A stretch of DNA of 42,967 nucleotides from Siphonobacter sp048595215. Its GTDB lineage: Bacteria > Bacteroidota > Bacteroidia > Cytophagales > Spirosomataceae. How positions within the stretch are numbered: the stretch's first letter is position 1; each line of letters begins with the position of its first letter. Location of the stretch: contig NZ_JBMDWJ010000047.1 of the NCBI RefSeq assembly GCF_048595215.1, positions 1 to 42,967 on the forward strand, written 5' to 3'. The position numbers and the translations under genes were made by a program. The notes beneath the pieces are model-generated. The model was given only the letters and a program-made list of their open reading frames with translations, was not told the origin of the DNA and searched no databases. This document shows, one piece after another, positions 1 to 9,138 of the stretch.

Positions 1-2447
1 AACCCACGGAAGAGGGGGTTGTTGACCAGGTAAACCACCTGACCACGACCTAAATCCTGCGTACCGAACATCAGCGTATTTTCCAGTTTCTTTTTCGCTT
101 CAAAGCCCACGAAGCCAGCAACGGCCGGGTTTTTCTGCAGATACCCTACATTCCAGCCGTTCTTCAGGAAGCCATACTCACTCGTCGAAAGTACCAGTCC
201 GTGGTAAGGATTCGTCAACCCATACGCCAGCGGGTGCGTAGTGTCTAGGTTAAATTTGTAAATGGCTCCTGGCGTGTCGGTCGATACGGATTCGCGTTCG
301 CGGTTACCGAATACTTTCAGGTCGCTGACCGCTTTTCCTTTCTCGTCCTTTTCCTCTTTTTTCGTGATTTCAAAACCATCCTTGCCCGCCAGTGATCCAA
401 CGGCACCTTCCAGGGCAATCAGTTTACCACCCGCCTGTACCCAGCTTTTCAACTTGGCCAGACCTGATTCGTTGAGTACCCGTCCGTAATTACCATTCGC
501 CAGAATCAGTACGTCGAAATCGGCCAGCTTGGCACTCGCAAAATCGTTCGTGTGAATCATCGTGGCCGGGTAGTGCAGCTGCTGATCGAAGTAATGCCAC
601 ACTTCGCCTACGGCGTAGGGAGAGGTGCCTTCACCCGTCAGGATCGCTACTTTCGGAGCCTTCATCTGTGCTACGTAATTCGAGCCCAAATCCGGACCGT
701 TCGTTACGTAACCCGTAGCCACGGGGATCAGGCTGCCCGGCATTTCTTTGGCTTCCTGTTGTAAAATCGTGTCGAACGCGTCACCCAGTCTGGCGTTTTC
801 ACCCCGCGTCAGAATGACCGTACCAATGTCGTATTTCTGACCTTCTACCTCAAACGCCTTCGTAGCTACCCGGGCCCGAACGTTTTTCCGGAACAAATGA
901 GCCAGCAAATGAGCATCTTCCTGTGATTTCCAGCGAAGCAGATACGCGTAGGGTTTCGTCGTAATGGCCGCTGGCGTAGTAGCTGCCGGAGCGGTGGTCG
1001 TAAACGGCACTTTTTCTTTCAGAGCAAACGCTTTCAGACCGTAGGCGTATGGAAGTGCCCAAGACGTGATATCGTAGGTAACAGAATCTTCCAGTGTAGT
1101 TTTCGGTTCCATCAGAATTTTCAGGAAGGTCGAACGAGGCTGGGCGGTACTAATCACAATATCACCGGCTTCCACGGAAGCAGAGGCCGACTTATCATCC
1201 GCAAAACTATAGGCTCCCGAGAAATTAGCGGACTTGTCCGCGTAACCGTACTGGAAGCCCATGCGTTTAAGGTACGCTGTGAACGCCCGTGCATTACCTT
1301 CACTGCCTTTGGTTTTGATGACGTAAGACTTGTACGTTCCGGTCGGGTTATTTTTGGCATTGGTGAAGAACTTGATAAACTCCGCCGCCGCTTTATCGGC
1401 ATTCGCCGAAAGGGCTTCCATCGTTGCCTTACTGGCCGCTACGTGGTGGCTGATGCGTTCGTGAAGCGTCAGCGTATCGCCGTCTTCCTTCTGAATAGCC
1501 AAACCCGCCCGGCCATTTCCGGCTTGTTCAAACGTCATACCAATAGCCCCGTTGAAAGTCGGGTACGTATCGCCATAGCTAGGGTAGAACAGGTCAAAGT
1601 TCTCGCGGGTAAAGTACAGCCAGCCGTTTTTATCAAAGGTTTTCCGGTTGTAATCACCAATGATGGTTTGAAATTCCCGTTGCCAGGCCGTAACGTCCTG
1701 ATGTACGGGTTTGGCCGGGGGCGTAAAGAAATAGGGAGAATTGATGCCTTGCTCGTGGAAATCGGCGAATACGTGCGGCATCCATTGCTGATAAATCGTA
1801 TTACGAGCCTGACTTTCCTTCTGTACCATCCAGGCCCAGTCGCGGTTCAGGTCAAACATGTAGTGGTTCATCCGTCCGCCCGGCCAGGGTTCCGAGTGCT
1901 CCCAGGCACCGGCGTAGGCGTTAGCTACGTTACCCAAACGCTGGTTGTAGCCATTTACGTAGCGATCGTAGCCATCGGGGTTCACGCAGGGATCGATGAT
2001 CACAACCGTATTCTTGAGAACGGCCGTGTTGTCGCCTTTTAATAAGTTATACGCTACAATCATGGCGGCTTCCGACGATACGTTTTCGTTGCCGTGAATG
2101 TTGTAGCTCATCCAGGAGACGGGTACTGATTTCCCAGAGGCGGAACCTTCCAGTAAGCCAATCGACTTGAGGTGATTGGTACGGATGATTTCAAGTTGGG
2201 AGAAATTGTCTTCAGACGCGATGATGGCCACCATCAAAGGACGGTTTTCATAGGTGGTGCCGTACTGCTGAAGTTTGACCTGCTTGGGAAACTGCTGAGC
2301 CAGGTACTCAAAATAATCCAGAACCCGGTAATGGGGGGTACAACGAATAGTACCGGGTTCGTATCCTAAAAATTCTTTGGGAGTCTTCTGAGCCAGAGCT
2401 TGGTACGCAAAGAGGGTTAGGAGAAAGAAAAGGGAAACTTTTTTCAT
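1..2447 (-). CDS. Secreted M14 zinc carboxypeptidase, C-terminal end outside window
   Basis: The minus-strand frame is open from an ATG at 2447 to the left edge, so about 815 codons are visible and the 3' end is missing. The N-terminus is a signal peptide ending in ALAQ. The peptidase M14 domain follows: the zinc-binding HxxE motif is HGNE (H118, E121) inside YNIHGNENVSSEA, and DPCVNPDGYDRY is the usual substrate-binding block. Further on, FDLNRDW and FADFHEQGINSPYF are also typical of the family. The last visible part (KVAILTGEGTSPYAVGEV, then DFDVLILANG and GGKLIALEG) has the alternating strand/helix look of a class I glutamine amidotransferase-like fold. I infer a periplasmic or secreted metallopeptidase with an accessory domain. 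The plus-strand frames here are shadows. It has no co-directional neighbour in the window. Confidence 0.9.
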   Translation of the reverse strand, partial: MKKVSLFFLLTLFAYQALAQKTPKEFLGYEPGTIRCTPHYRVLDYFEYLAQQFPKQVKLQQYGTTYENRPLMVAIIASEDNFSQLEIIRTNHLKSIGLLEGSASGKSVPVSWMSYNIHGNENVSSEAAMIVAYNLLKGDNTAVLKNTVVIIDPCVNPDGYDRYVNGYNQRLGNVANAYAGAWEHSEPWPGGRMNHYMFDLNRDWAWMVQKESQARNTIYQQWMPHVFADFHEQGINSPYFFTPPAKPVHQDVTAWQREFQTIIGDYNRKTFDKNGWLYFTRENFDLFYPSYGDTYPTFNGAIGMTFEQAGNGRAGLAIQKEDGDTLTLHERISHHVAASKATMEALSANADKAAAEFIKFFTNAKNNPTGTYKSYVIKTKGSEGNARAFTAYLKRMGFQYGYADKSANFSGAYSFADDKSASASVEAGDIVISTAQPRSTFLKILMEPKTTLEDSVTYDITSWALPYAYGLKAFALKEKVPFTTTAPAATTPAAITTKPYAYLLRWKSQEDAHLLAHLFRKNVRARVATKAFEVEGQKYDIGTVILTRGENARLGDAFDTILQQEAKEMPGSLIPVATGYVTNGPDLGSNYVAQMKAPKVAILTGEGTSPYAVGEVWHYFDQQLHYPATMIHTNDFASAKLADFDVLILANGNYGRVLNESGLAKLKSWVQAGGKLIALEGAVGSLAGKDGFEITKKEEKDEKGKAVSDLKVFGNRERESVSTDTPGAIYKFNLDTTHPLAYGLTNPYHGLVLSTSEYGFLKNGWNVGYLQKNPAVAGFVGFEAKKKLENTLMFGTQDLGRGQVVYLVNNPLFRG

Positions 2448-2475
2448 GCCAATGTTGTGTATTATCCGGAAACTT

Positions 2476-2483
2476 CAAAATTA
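2476..2483 (-). promoter_or_regulatory. Possible -7 box for the M14 peptidase gene
   Basis: The minus strand reads TAATTTTG, which fits the Bacteroidota -7 consensus TAnnTTTG. It lies 28 bases upstream of the ATG, giving a short leader like those of other genes here. No TTG is found at the -33 distance, so this is a weak call. Confidence 0.4.
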
Positions 2484-2619
2484 GGCGAATTTTCTCCTAC
2501 TCGGATCGCAGATCGACAAAAGATAAAATCAAATGCACCTGTCTGGGATTATCGTCGATCAAGTACAGCTCTAAAGTGTTCAGGAAAATCTGAAAGAGCC
2601 AACTGATTTTTTATTACGT

Positions 2620-2985
2620 ATGCAGTATTTATTGATCCGCTTGTTTTTCGTGATGGGTACGCTGGTTCGTCCTCCGGAGACCTACTATTATTTTCTGACG
2701 GCTACGAACGATGAAATTCGAACACCGGGTACGACACGCTTGGTGTATCTAAGCACGGTTCGCACCACTGACACGTACATTTCGGCCAGTTTTCTTCGCA
2801 ACGCTCAGGAAGATTTTGCGGCTCAGATCAATGCGTACCATAAGCATAGCAAACCCGAAAAAGAATGGTTCGATACGGAAATACGAACGGGTACGGATGA
2901 AGAGGAGGTAGGGGCTGAACGGGCTGAGCTTGTTAAAAATTCTAAAGCAGATACTAGTACCCGGCTCGTTGAGTTTAAGGAATGA
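2620..2985 (+). CDS. Hypothetical protein, 121 aa
   Basis: I do not recognise this protein. It begins with a short hydrophobic stretch (MQYLLIRLFFVMGTLV) that could be a membrane anchor or poor signal peptide. The rest is hydrophilic, with an acidic segment near residues 90-100 (TGTDEEEVGAERAELV). It lies 25 bases upstream of a co-directional secreted protein, and a short hairpin (TAAGGAAT/ATTCCTTA, 2976-3000) covers its stop codon. No clear promoter was seen. It is kept because it fills the gap, keeps the local codon style and pairs with the next gene; it could still be spurious. Confidence 0.55.
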   Translation: MQYLLIRLFFVMGTLVRPPETYYYFLTATNDEIRTPGTTRLVYLSTVRTTDTYISASFLRNAQEDFAAQINAYHKHSKPEKEWFDTEIRTGTDEEEVGAERAELVKNSKADTSTRLVEFKE

Positions 2986-3010
2986 AACCTTTATTCCTTA
3001 ATCTATACCT

Positions 3011-3397
3011 ATGAAACGTGCCTTCTGTGTGCTTATCCTTTGCTGCCTCAGCTCTCTAGCTCAAGCTCAAGTATTTGTGAATGGATTTGACCTTAATACC
3101 TTGAAGGAAGGAACCGTGGTTAGTATCGAAGTTACGGAATCATCCCTCCTCAGTTCTCTTTCTACGCGAGTCGATTACGGTCAGAAAAACCGGTCTAATC
3201 GAAAGATGGCCATCGAAGACCCTGAAACAGAAAAAATCATAAAATTCAACTCTTCGATGGAAGTCGTCAATTTTATGATTGACAATGGCTGGGAATACCT
3301 GCAAGCGGTGTTTCAACAACCGAAAACGGTTAATGACTACTACGATTACCGCTACTTCTTTCGAAAGAAAAGTCCGTCGGTGTCTTTGGATCGTTAA
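3011..3397 (+). CDS. Small secreted protein of unknown function
   Basis: The N-terminus MKRAFCVLILCCLSSLAQAQ is a clear signal peptide with cleavage after AQA. The mature part is about 108 residues with no domain I can name. It is mixed in charge and ends in an aromatic-rich segment (NDYYDYRYFFRKK, residues 109-121). It probably acts in the periplasm or outside the cell. It follows the 121-aa ORF by 25 bases and may be co-transcribed with it. Confidence 0.75.
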   Translation: MKRAFCVLILCCLSSLAQAQVFVNGFDLNTLKEGTVVSIEVTESSLLSSLSTRVDYGQKNRSNRKMAIEDPETEKIIKFNSSMEVVNFMIDNGWEYLQAVFQQPKTVNDYYDYRYFFRKKSPSVSLDR

Positions 3398-3449
3398 GGC
3401 TGGTTTGTGTCTTTTCTGGCAATCAGTAGAGTCAGTCCTGTAAATTCCG

Positions 3450-3457
3450 TAGTTTTG
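3450..3457 (+). promoter_or_regulatory. -7 promoter box for the TPR lipoprotein gene
   Basis: TAGTTTTG matches the Bacteroidota TAnnTTTG element, 21 bases upstream of the ATG at 3479. No well-placed -33 TTG is seen. Its position argues against using the TTG codon at 3473 as the start. Confidence 0.55.
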
Positions 3458-3478
3458 CGGCGATTTTAGACTTTGGGA

Positions 3479-4609
3479 ATGATTCGTTCGGTTCTGGTTT
3501 TTGTGTTTTTGGGCTTACTCGGGGGAATGATGGCCTGTTCTTCGGAAGAGCAGGCGGGGGGGCGTATTCCGCCGCTGCCGAATATGAACGAAGGTTTTTC
3601 TACCCCCAAAGCTCTGGATTTGCTGACCCGTGTTATTCACCAGTACCCGGATGCTCCGGACAACTATCAGAAACGGGCCGAAATTTATCTCCAGCGTTCG
3701 GAGCTGGATGCCGCCCTGGAAGACATCAACCGGGCCATCGAACTCAAGCGAAATACGGGTCGTTATTACGTAACTAAAGCGAAGATTTTGCGGCAACGCC
3801 GACAGATCGATGAAGCTCTATACGCGGCTCAGCGGGCCGAAATTCTGAACGAACGTACTCCCGAGCTCTTCGTACTACTGGCGGATTTGTACCAGCAAAA
3901 GTACCAGTTGGGAAAAGCCCGGCAGTACCTAGCCCGTACCTTGCAAATCAATCCCTACCACGGCGAAGCCTATTTTTATCGGGGCATGATTGCCGCCAAA
4001 TTAGGGGATACGACGTCGGCACTAGTACTGTTTCTGCGAAGTCGTACACTGATGCCGGGTTTTCTGGATGCGTATCAGCAACTATCCCGGATTTATTACC
4101 AGAAAAAGGAGTATCCTAAAGCTTTGATCTTTGCTCAGGAAGGACTTCATTTTTATCCGAATGATGCCGATTTACATTATCGTCGGGGACTGACTTTCCT
4201 GCAAACTTCGCAAGTGGACAGTTCGTATACGGAGTTTATGAAAGCCATTAAAACGGAGCCCAATAACCCCGGAGCGAACTTGTATGTAGCCTCGCTTTTG
4301 TTCAATGTCGAAAAAGCAGCGGCTGCCCTTAAGCATCTGCAAGTGGTGGAAAAGGTGAACCCTAACTATCCCGGATTGAACTTTCTGATGGCTCAATGTC
4401 TTGAATTAGTAGGTAACGACGACAAAGCCATGGATTACTACTTAGCGGAAGCCCAGCAAAATCCGGGCAATCGAAAGGCAGTAGGCGGCTATTGGCGAAC
4501 GCGACGAAAACAGTTAAGCAATTATCCAGAGCTGCGGCAGGATGAACGATACCGACCAGCCCTGACCGTCCCAGATAGAACGGGAACCGCCGCCGCCGAT
4601 TCTATTTAG
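3479..4609 (+). CDS. TPR-repeat lipoprotein
   Basis: This 376-aa protein begins with a lipoprotein signal (hydrophobic core VFVFLGLLGGMMA, then Cys20). SSEEQ follows the cysteine and resembles the acidic lipoprotein export signals that place Bacteroidota lipoproteins on the cell surface. The rest is a run of about eight tetratricopeptide repeats from residue 45 to 340, visible as repeated A/Y/P positions such as PDNYQKRAEIYLQRSELDAA and PYHGEAYFYRGMIAAKLGD. TPRs are protein-interaction scaffolds, so the partner is unknown. The start is set at the ATG (3479), since a TTG six bases upstream would only add two residues. It stands alone: thrS begins 198 bases later. Confidence 0.85.
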   Translation: MIRSVLVFVFLGLLGGMMACSSEEQAGGRIPPLPNMNEGFSTPKALDLLTRVIHQYPDAPDNYQKRAEIYLQRSELDAALEDINRAIELKRNTGRYYVTKAKILRQRRQIDEALYAAQRAEILNERTPELFVLLADLYQQKYQLGKARQYLARTLQINPYHGEAYFYRGMIAAKLGDTTSALVLFLRSRTLMPGFLDAYQQLSRIYYQKKEYPKALIFAQEGLHFYPNDADLHYRRGLTFLQTSQVDSSYTEFMKAIKTEPNNPGANLYVASLLFNVEKAAAALKHLQVVEKVNPNYPGLNFLMAQCLELVGNDDKAMDYYLAEAQQNPGNRKAVGGYWRTRRKQLSNYPELRQDERYRPALTVPDRTGTAAADSI

Positions 4610-4757
4610 TAGTGCTTTTATCCGGAACGGTTGCTAGTTTAGGGCATTAAATGAAAGGATTTCATAGTACAAGTAACTATACATCGCGTTGACAGAATTG
4701 TTTTCTGGACACAGTTCACTGAAAACAGCAAACGATACTCTGGAAACTGTAAGGCTC

Positions 4758-4785
4758 TCACGGACTTTGTATCTCCGTGATTTTT
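4758..4785 (+). promoter_or_regulatory. Leader hairpin upstream of thrS, possible operator or attenuator
   Basis: A perfect 7-bp stem, TCACGGA (4758-4764) with TCCGTGA (4774-4780), encloses the 9-base loop CTTTGTATC and is followed by five T's. It ends 26 bases before the thrS ATG. The loop centre reads UU-UGU-AU, like the anticodon loop of tRNA-Thr(UGU) with U33 and A37. It could be a tRNA-mimic operator, as in E. coli thrS, or a plain terminator or attenuator. Confidence 0.45.
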
Positions 4786-4806
4786 AATCGTTTATTTCAC
4801 ATATTC

Positions 4807-6756
<1,950 letters not shown>

Positions 6757-6785
6757 AAATACTTCATCTTAGGCACGTATTTTTC

Positions 6786-6825
6786 GAAGCCGTTACGTAA
6801 GGAAGCTTTCGTGACGGCTTCTTCT
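6786..6825 (+). terminator. Hairpin after thrS
   Basis: GAAGCCGTTACG (6786-6797) pairs with CGTGACGGCTTC (6810-6821), 12 bp with one wobble, followed by a weak T-tract (TTCT). It may reduce read-through into infC. Confidence 0.5.
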
Positions 6826-6826
6826 C

Positions 6827-6896
6827 AGTTTTCAGTTCAGGATCAGGAGTTTTCAGTCTACTTCCATTCTGCTGAAAACAGTAATCACTGAAAACT
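6827..6896. repeat. TTTTCAGT-type inverted-repeat element
   Basis: AGTTTTCAGT occurs twice on the plus strand (6827-6836 and 6848-6857). Its inverse follows at 6872-6880 (CTGAAAACA) and 6887-6896 (ACTGAAAACT). The element fills most of the thrS-infC gap. Related copies lie at about 7952-8010 and 25242-25393. Confidence 0.6.
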
Positions 6897-6919
6897 TAAA
6901 AATCACCAAATTAACAAGT

Positions 6920-7480
6920 ATGGCATTACGCCCCGGCGGTATGAACCGCAGACCTCCTGTAAGGAAAGAAGAACCCTACCGCATTAATCAATTGATTCGC
7001 GGAGTACAGCAAGTACGCTTGGTTGGCGACAACGTAGACCAGGGTATTGTTGATATTCGTCAGGCTCTGGAAATGGCTCAGCAGCAGACGCTGGATTTAG
7101 TGGAGATTTCTCCCAATGCAGATCCTCCAGTATGCCGCATCGTTGATTATTCGAAGTTCAAATACGAACAGAAGAAAAAACAGAAGGAGCTGAAATCCAA
7201 GCAAATTAAAGTGGTAATTAAAGAGATCCGCTTTAGTCCTACGACGGATGATCACGATTACGACTTTAAATTAAAGCACGCGACAAACTTCCTGAAAGAA
7301 GGTTCGAAAGTGAAAGCTTACGTACAGTTCTCCGGACGTGAAATCGTATTTAAAGACCAGGGTTTCAATCTGCTGAAGCGATTCATGTCGGATCTGGAAG
7401 AACATGGAAAACTGGAATCAGAAGCTCGTCTGGAAGGTCGCCGGATGAACATCATCATCGCTCCGAAAGTGAAAAAATAA
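6920..7480 (+). CDS. infC: Translation initiation factor IF-3
   Basis: IF-3 (186 aa, normal length) binds the 30S subunit and controls start-codon selection. The N-terminal domain carries YRINQLIRGVQQVRLVGDN and the connecting helix KYEQKKKQKELKSKQ; the C-terminal domain has VVIKEIRFSPTTDDHDYD and the closing RRMNIIIAPK block. The start is an ordinary ATG, not the AUU/AUC used for autocontrol in enterobacteria. The ten or so residues before the conserved core (MALRPGGMNRRPP) are a short basic extension. It follows thrS by 163 bases and is probably transcribed partly with it. Confidence 0.97.
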   Translation: MALRPGGMNRRPPVRKEEPYRINQLIRGVQQVRLVGDNVDQGIVDIRQALEMAQQQTLDLVEISPNADPPVCRIVDYSKFKYEQKKKQKELKSKQIKVVIKEIRFSPTTDDHDYDFKLKHATNFLKEGSKVKAYVQFSGREIVFKDQGFNLLKRFMSDLEEHGKLESEARLEGRRMNIIIAPKVKK

Positions 7481-7515
7481 ATCGACCCGCTTTTTAGCAA
7501 AGTCGAATCTGTACC

Positions 7516-7561
7516 AACCCATGGAGTAGTATTCACATGAATACTACCCCATGGGTTGTTT
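7516..7561 (+). terminator. Long hairpin between infC and rpmI
   Basis: A 20-bp stem with a single A-C mismatch: 7516-7535 (AACCCATGG...TATTCA) pairs with 7538-7557 (TGAATACTAC...GGGTT), with a 2-base formal loop, followed by GTTGTTTTAT. It acts most likely as an intrinsic terminator for infC. It could instead be a regulated site in the ribosomal-protein mRNA. Confidence 0.7.
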
Positions 7562-7630
7562 TATGACCTGAAAACGAGGAAGATAGCTTAAAAAACGTAA
7601 TTAAATCGTAGCTATTGTTGCTTTTTTTGT

Positions 7631-7638
7631 TACTTTTG
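7631..7638 (+). promoter_or_regulatory. -7 promoter box for rpmI
   Basis: TACTTTTG matches TAnnTTTG and lies 50 bases upstream of the rpmI ATG, downstream of the infC hairpin. The nearest TTG triplets (7615-7620) are too close for a canonical -33 box. It suggests that rpmI-rplT have their own promoter. Confidence 0.5.
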
Positions 7639-7688
7639 CGGTTCATTTCACTTTGAGTACTTTTTTCATCTATTAACAGGTTCAGTTT

Positions 7689-7883
7689 ATGCCTAAGCAA
7701 AAATCAAACTCGGGCTCCAAAAAGCGTTTTAAGCTGACTGGAACCGGACAAATCAAGCGGAAGCACGCCTTCCACAGCCACATCCTGACGAAGAAGTCTA
7801 ACAAACGTAAGGCTAACCTCGTTAAGACCACGCTTGTACATGAGTCAGATCACGCTCGCGTAATCGCTCTGCTTGCCAAGTAG
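7689..7883 (+). CDS. rpmI: 50S ribosomal protein L35
   Basis: This is a 64-aa, strongly basic protein with the L35 signature: MPKQKSNSGSKKRFKLTGTG at the start and the HAFHSHILTKKSNKRK block at residues 26-41. It is a structural protein of the large subunit. It is followed by rplT after 166 bases, a gap much longer than usual for this gene pair and partly filled by a TTTTCAGT-type repeat. Confidence 0.97.
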   Translation: MPKQKSNSGSKKRFKLTGTGQIKRKHAFHSHILTKKSNKRKANLVKTTLVHESDHARVIALLAK

Positions 7884-7951
7884 TTCGTCTTCGGACCAAT
7901 TACAGGTTTCCTTGTTTAACCCGACTCATGGCCATTTAAGTGAGCAAGCTT

Positions 7952-8010
7952 AGTTTTCAGTTTACTCTTTTCAGTCTTCAGTTAACTGACAACCGAAAAC
8001 CAACAACCGA
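7952..8010. repeat. TTTTCAGT-type inverted-repeat element in the rpmI-rplT gap
   Basis: AGTTTTCAGT and TTTTCAGT on the left and the related inverse CAACCGAAAACCAACAACCG on the right flank a perfect palindrome CAGTTAACTG (7979-7988). The element resembles those at 6827-6896 and 25242-25393. Confidence 0.55.
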
Positions 8011-8049
8011 TAACTAAACGCTCCGCCAACGTCAAAAAACTAACACAAC

Positions 8050-8394
8050 ATGCCACGTAGTGTCAATCACGTAGCGTCTCGAGCCCGTCGCAAAAAGGTG
8101 CTCAAACTGGCCAAAGGTTATTATGGCCGTCGTAAAAACGTTTGGACGGTAGCTAAAAATGCCGTTGAACGTGGTTTAAATTATGCTTACCGCGATCGTA
8201 AGCAGAAAAAACGGAATTTCCGTGCTCTTTGGATTGCTCGTATCAACGCCGGTGCTCGTCAGCACGGCTTGAGCTACTCACAATTCATTGGCAAACTGCA
8301 TAATTCAGGCGTTGAACTGAACCGTAAAGTATTGGCTGATCTGGCAATGAACCATCCTGATGCGTTCAAAGCTGTGGTTGACCACGTGAAATGA
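8050..8394 (+). CDS. rplT: 50S ribosomal protein L20
   Basis: L20 (114 aa) is an early assembly protein of the large subunit and, in other bacteria, the repressor of its own operon. The sequence is canonical: MPRSVNHVASRARRKKVLKL at the N-terminus, the GYYGRRKNVW motif at about 23-32, then RDRKQKKRNFRALWIARINA and the C-terminal LNRKVLADLA segment. It closes the translation cluster and is followed by a strong terminator. Confidence 0.98.
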   Translation: MPRSVNHVASRARRKKVLKLAKGYYGRRKNVWTVAKNAVERGLNYAYRDRKQKKRNFRALWIARINAGARQHGLSYSQFIGKLHNSGVELNRKVLADLAMNHPDAFKAVVDHVK

Positions 8395-8428
8395 GCCATA
8401 GATTAGAAATCAAGTTTCGATCTATAGA

Positions 8429-8460
8429 AAATCCTCCGGCTTGCCGGAGGATTTTTGTTT
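8429..8460 (+). terminator. Intrinsic terminator of the rplT operon
   Basis: ATCCTCCGGC (8431-8440) pairs perfectly with GCCGGAGGAT (8443-8452), flanked by A's and then TTTTTGTTTT. Confidence 0.9.
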
Positions 8461-8550
8461 TAGTAGCCTATAGAGAATACGACGAAATGTCACTTTTTCA
8501 AGAAAGGAGACTTCAATTCATGACTACACGTCAGGCTTGAAAATTGATAG

Positions 8551-8973
8551 CTATTCCGTTTCTGTCGCTTTCGTCTTTAAACTTACCCAGGGGCCATCCA
8601 CGGACTGCCCCACGATGTAAATGTCGATTTCTACTTCTCCCACGCGATATACCTGAGGTTTTGTCAACTGGGTAGCGACGAAGCTTTTCAATTGCTGATA
8701 GCGTTCTACCGTCTGATTTTCTTCTTCCCCAAACCAGTCATAGGTCTTCAATAAAGGTCTGAAAAACGATTCTATTTTTTGGATTTTCACGGGTACATCC
8801 GCTTCTAGTCCCAGCAAGGAACGGAATGCTTCTGCTTCGGGTGGCGTCTCTTTCTGCCATTCGGGCAACGCGTTTACCTCAAAAGGAGCATCAGATTCGC
8901 TGGTATAGAGCAGGCCATTTACTTCCTGCTTCAGGTTTTCGATCAAGAGATTGGAAGCCAGTCGGGCAGCCAT
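8551..8973 (-). CDS. Nuclease A inhibitor (NuiA)-like protein
   Basis: This 140-aa cytoplasmic protein matches the nuclease A inhibitor family. The hallmark is NGLLYTSESDAPFEV at residues 19-33, followed by a central helical part (FFRPLLKTYDWFGEEEN, 70-86) and a C-terminal strand pair, VEIDIYIVGQSVDGPWVSLKTKATET. In Anabaena the founding member inhibits the sugar-non-specific nuclease NucA; here no nuclease gene is nearby, so the real partner is unknown. It has no signal peptide. A near-perfect promoter lies upstream on the minus strand. The plus-strand frame overlapping its start is a shadow. Confidence 0.85.
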   Translation of the reverse strand: MAARLASNLLIENLKQEVNGLLYTSESDAPFEVNALPEWQKETPPEAEAFRSLLGLEADVPVKIQKIESFFRPLLKTYDWFGEEENQTVERYQQLKSFVATQLTKPQVYRVGEVEIDIYIVGQSVDGPWVSLKTKATETE

Positions 8974-9005
8974 AATCGTAAGGTTGAAAAAGTCCGAGAT
9001 TGAAT

Positions 9006-9037
9006 CAAAAATAAGCGTACGAAGTGAGGTAGGCTCA
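9006..9037 (-). promoter_or_regulatory. Promoter of the NuiA-like gene
   Basis: On the minus strand, TTG (9037-9035), a 21-base spacer and TATTTTTG (9013-9006) match the Bacteroidota promoter consensus. The -7 box lies 32 bases upstream of the ATG. Confidence 0.75.
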
Positions 9038-9071
9038 ACTTTTTTACAAAGTAATGCAGCAAAGGTAATTT

Positions 9072-9100
9072 TTGTTTTTCAAAAAAGTAGAGTACTATTG
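9072..9100 (+). promoter_or_regulatory. Probable promoter of the DUF937 gene
   Basis: TTG (9072-9074), an 18-base spacer and TACTATTG (9093-9100) match the Bacteroidota consensus except for one base of the -7 box. It lies 38 bases upstream of the ATG at 9139. Confidence 0.5.
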
Positions 9101-9138
9101 CTAAGTAAAAACGACCATACGCTTACTAATAAACAACT

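Noticed and set aside
1443..2042. 199-aa plus-strand frame
   Set aside because: Antisense to the M14 peptidase coding frame, which has clear motifs; it is a shadow.
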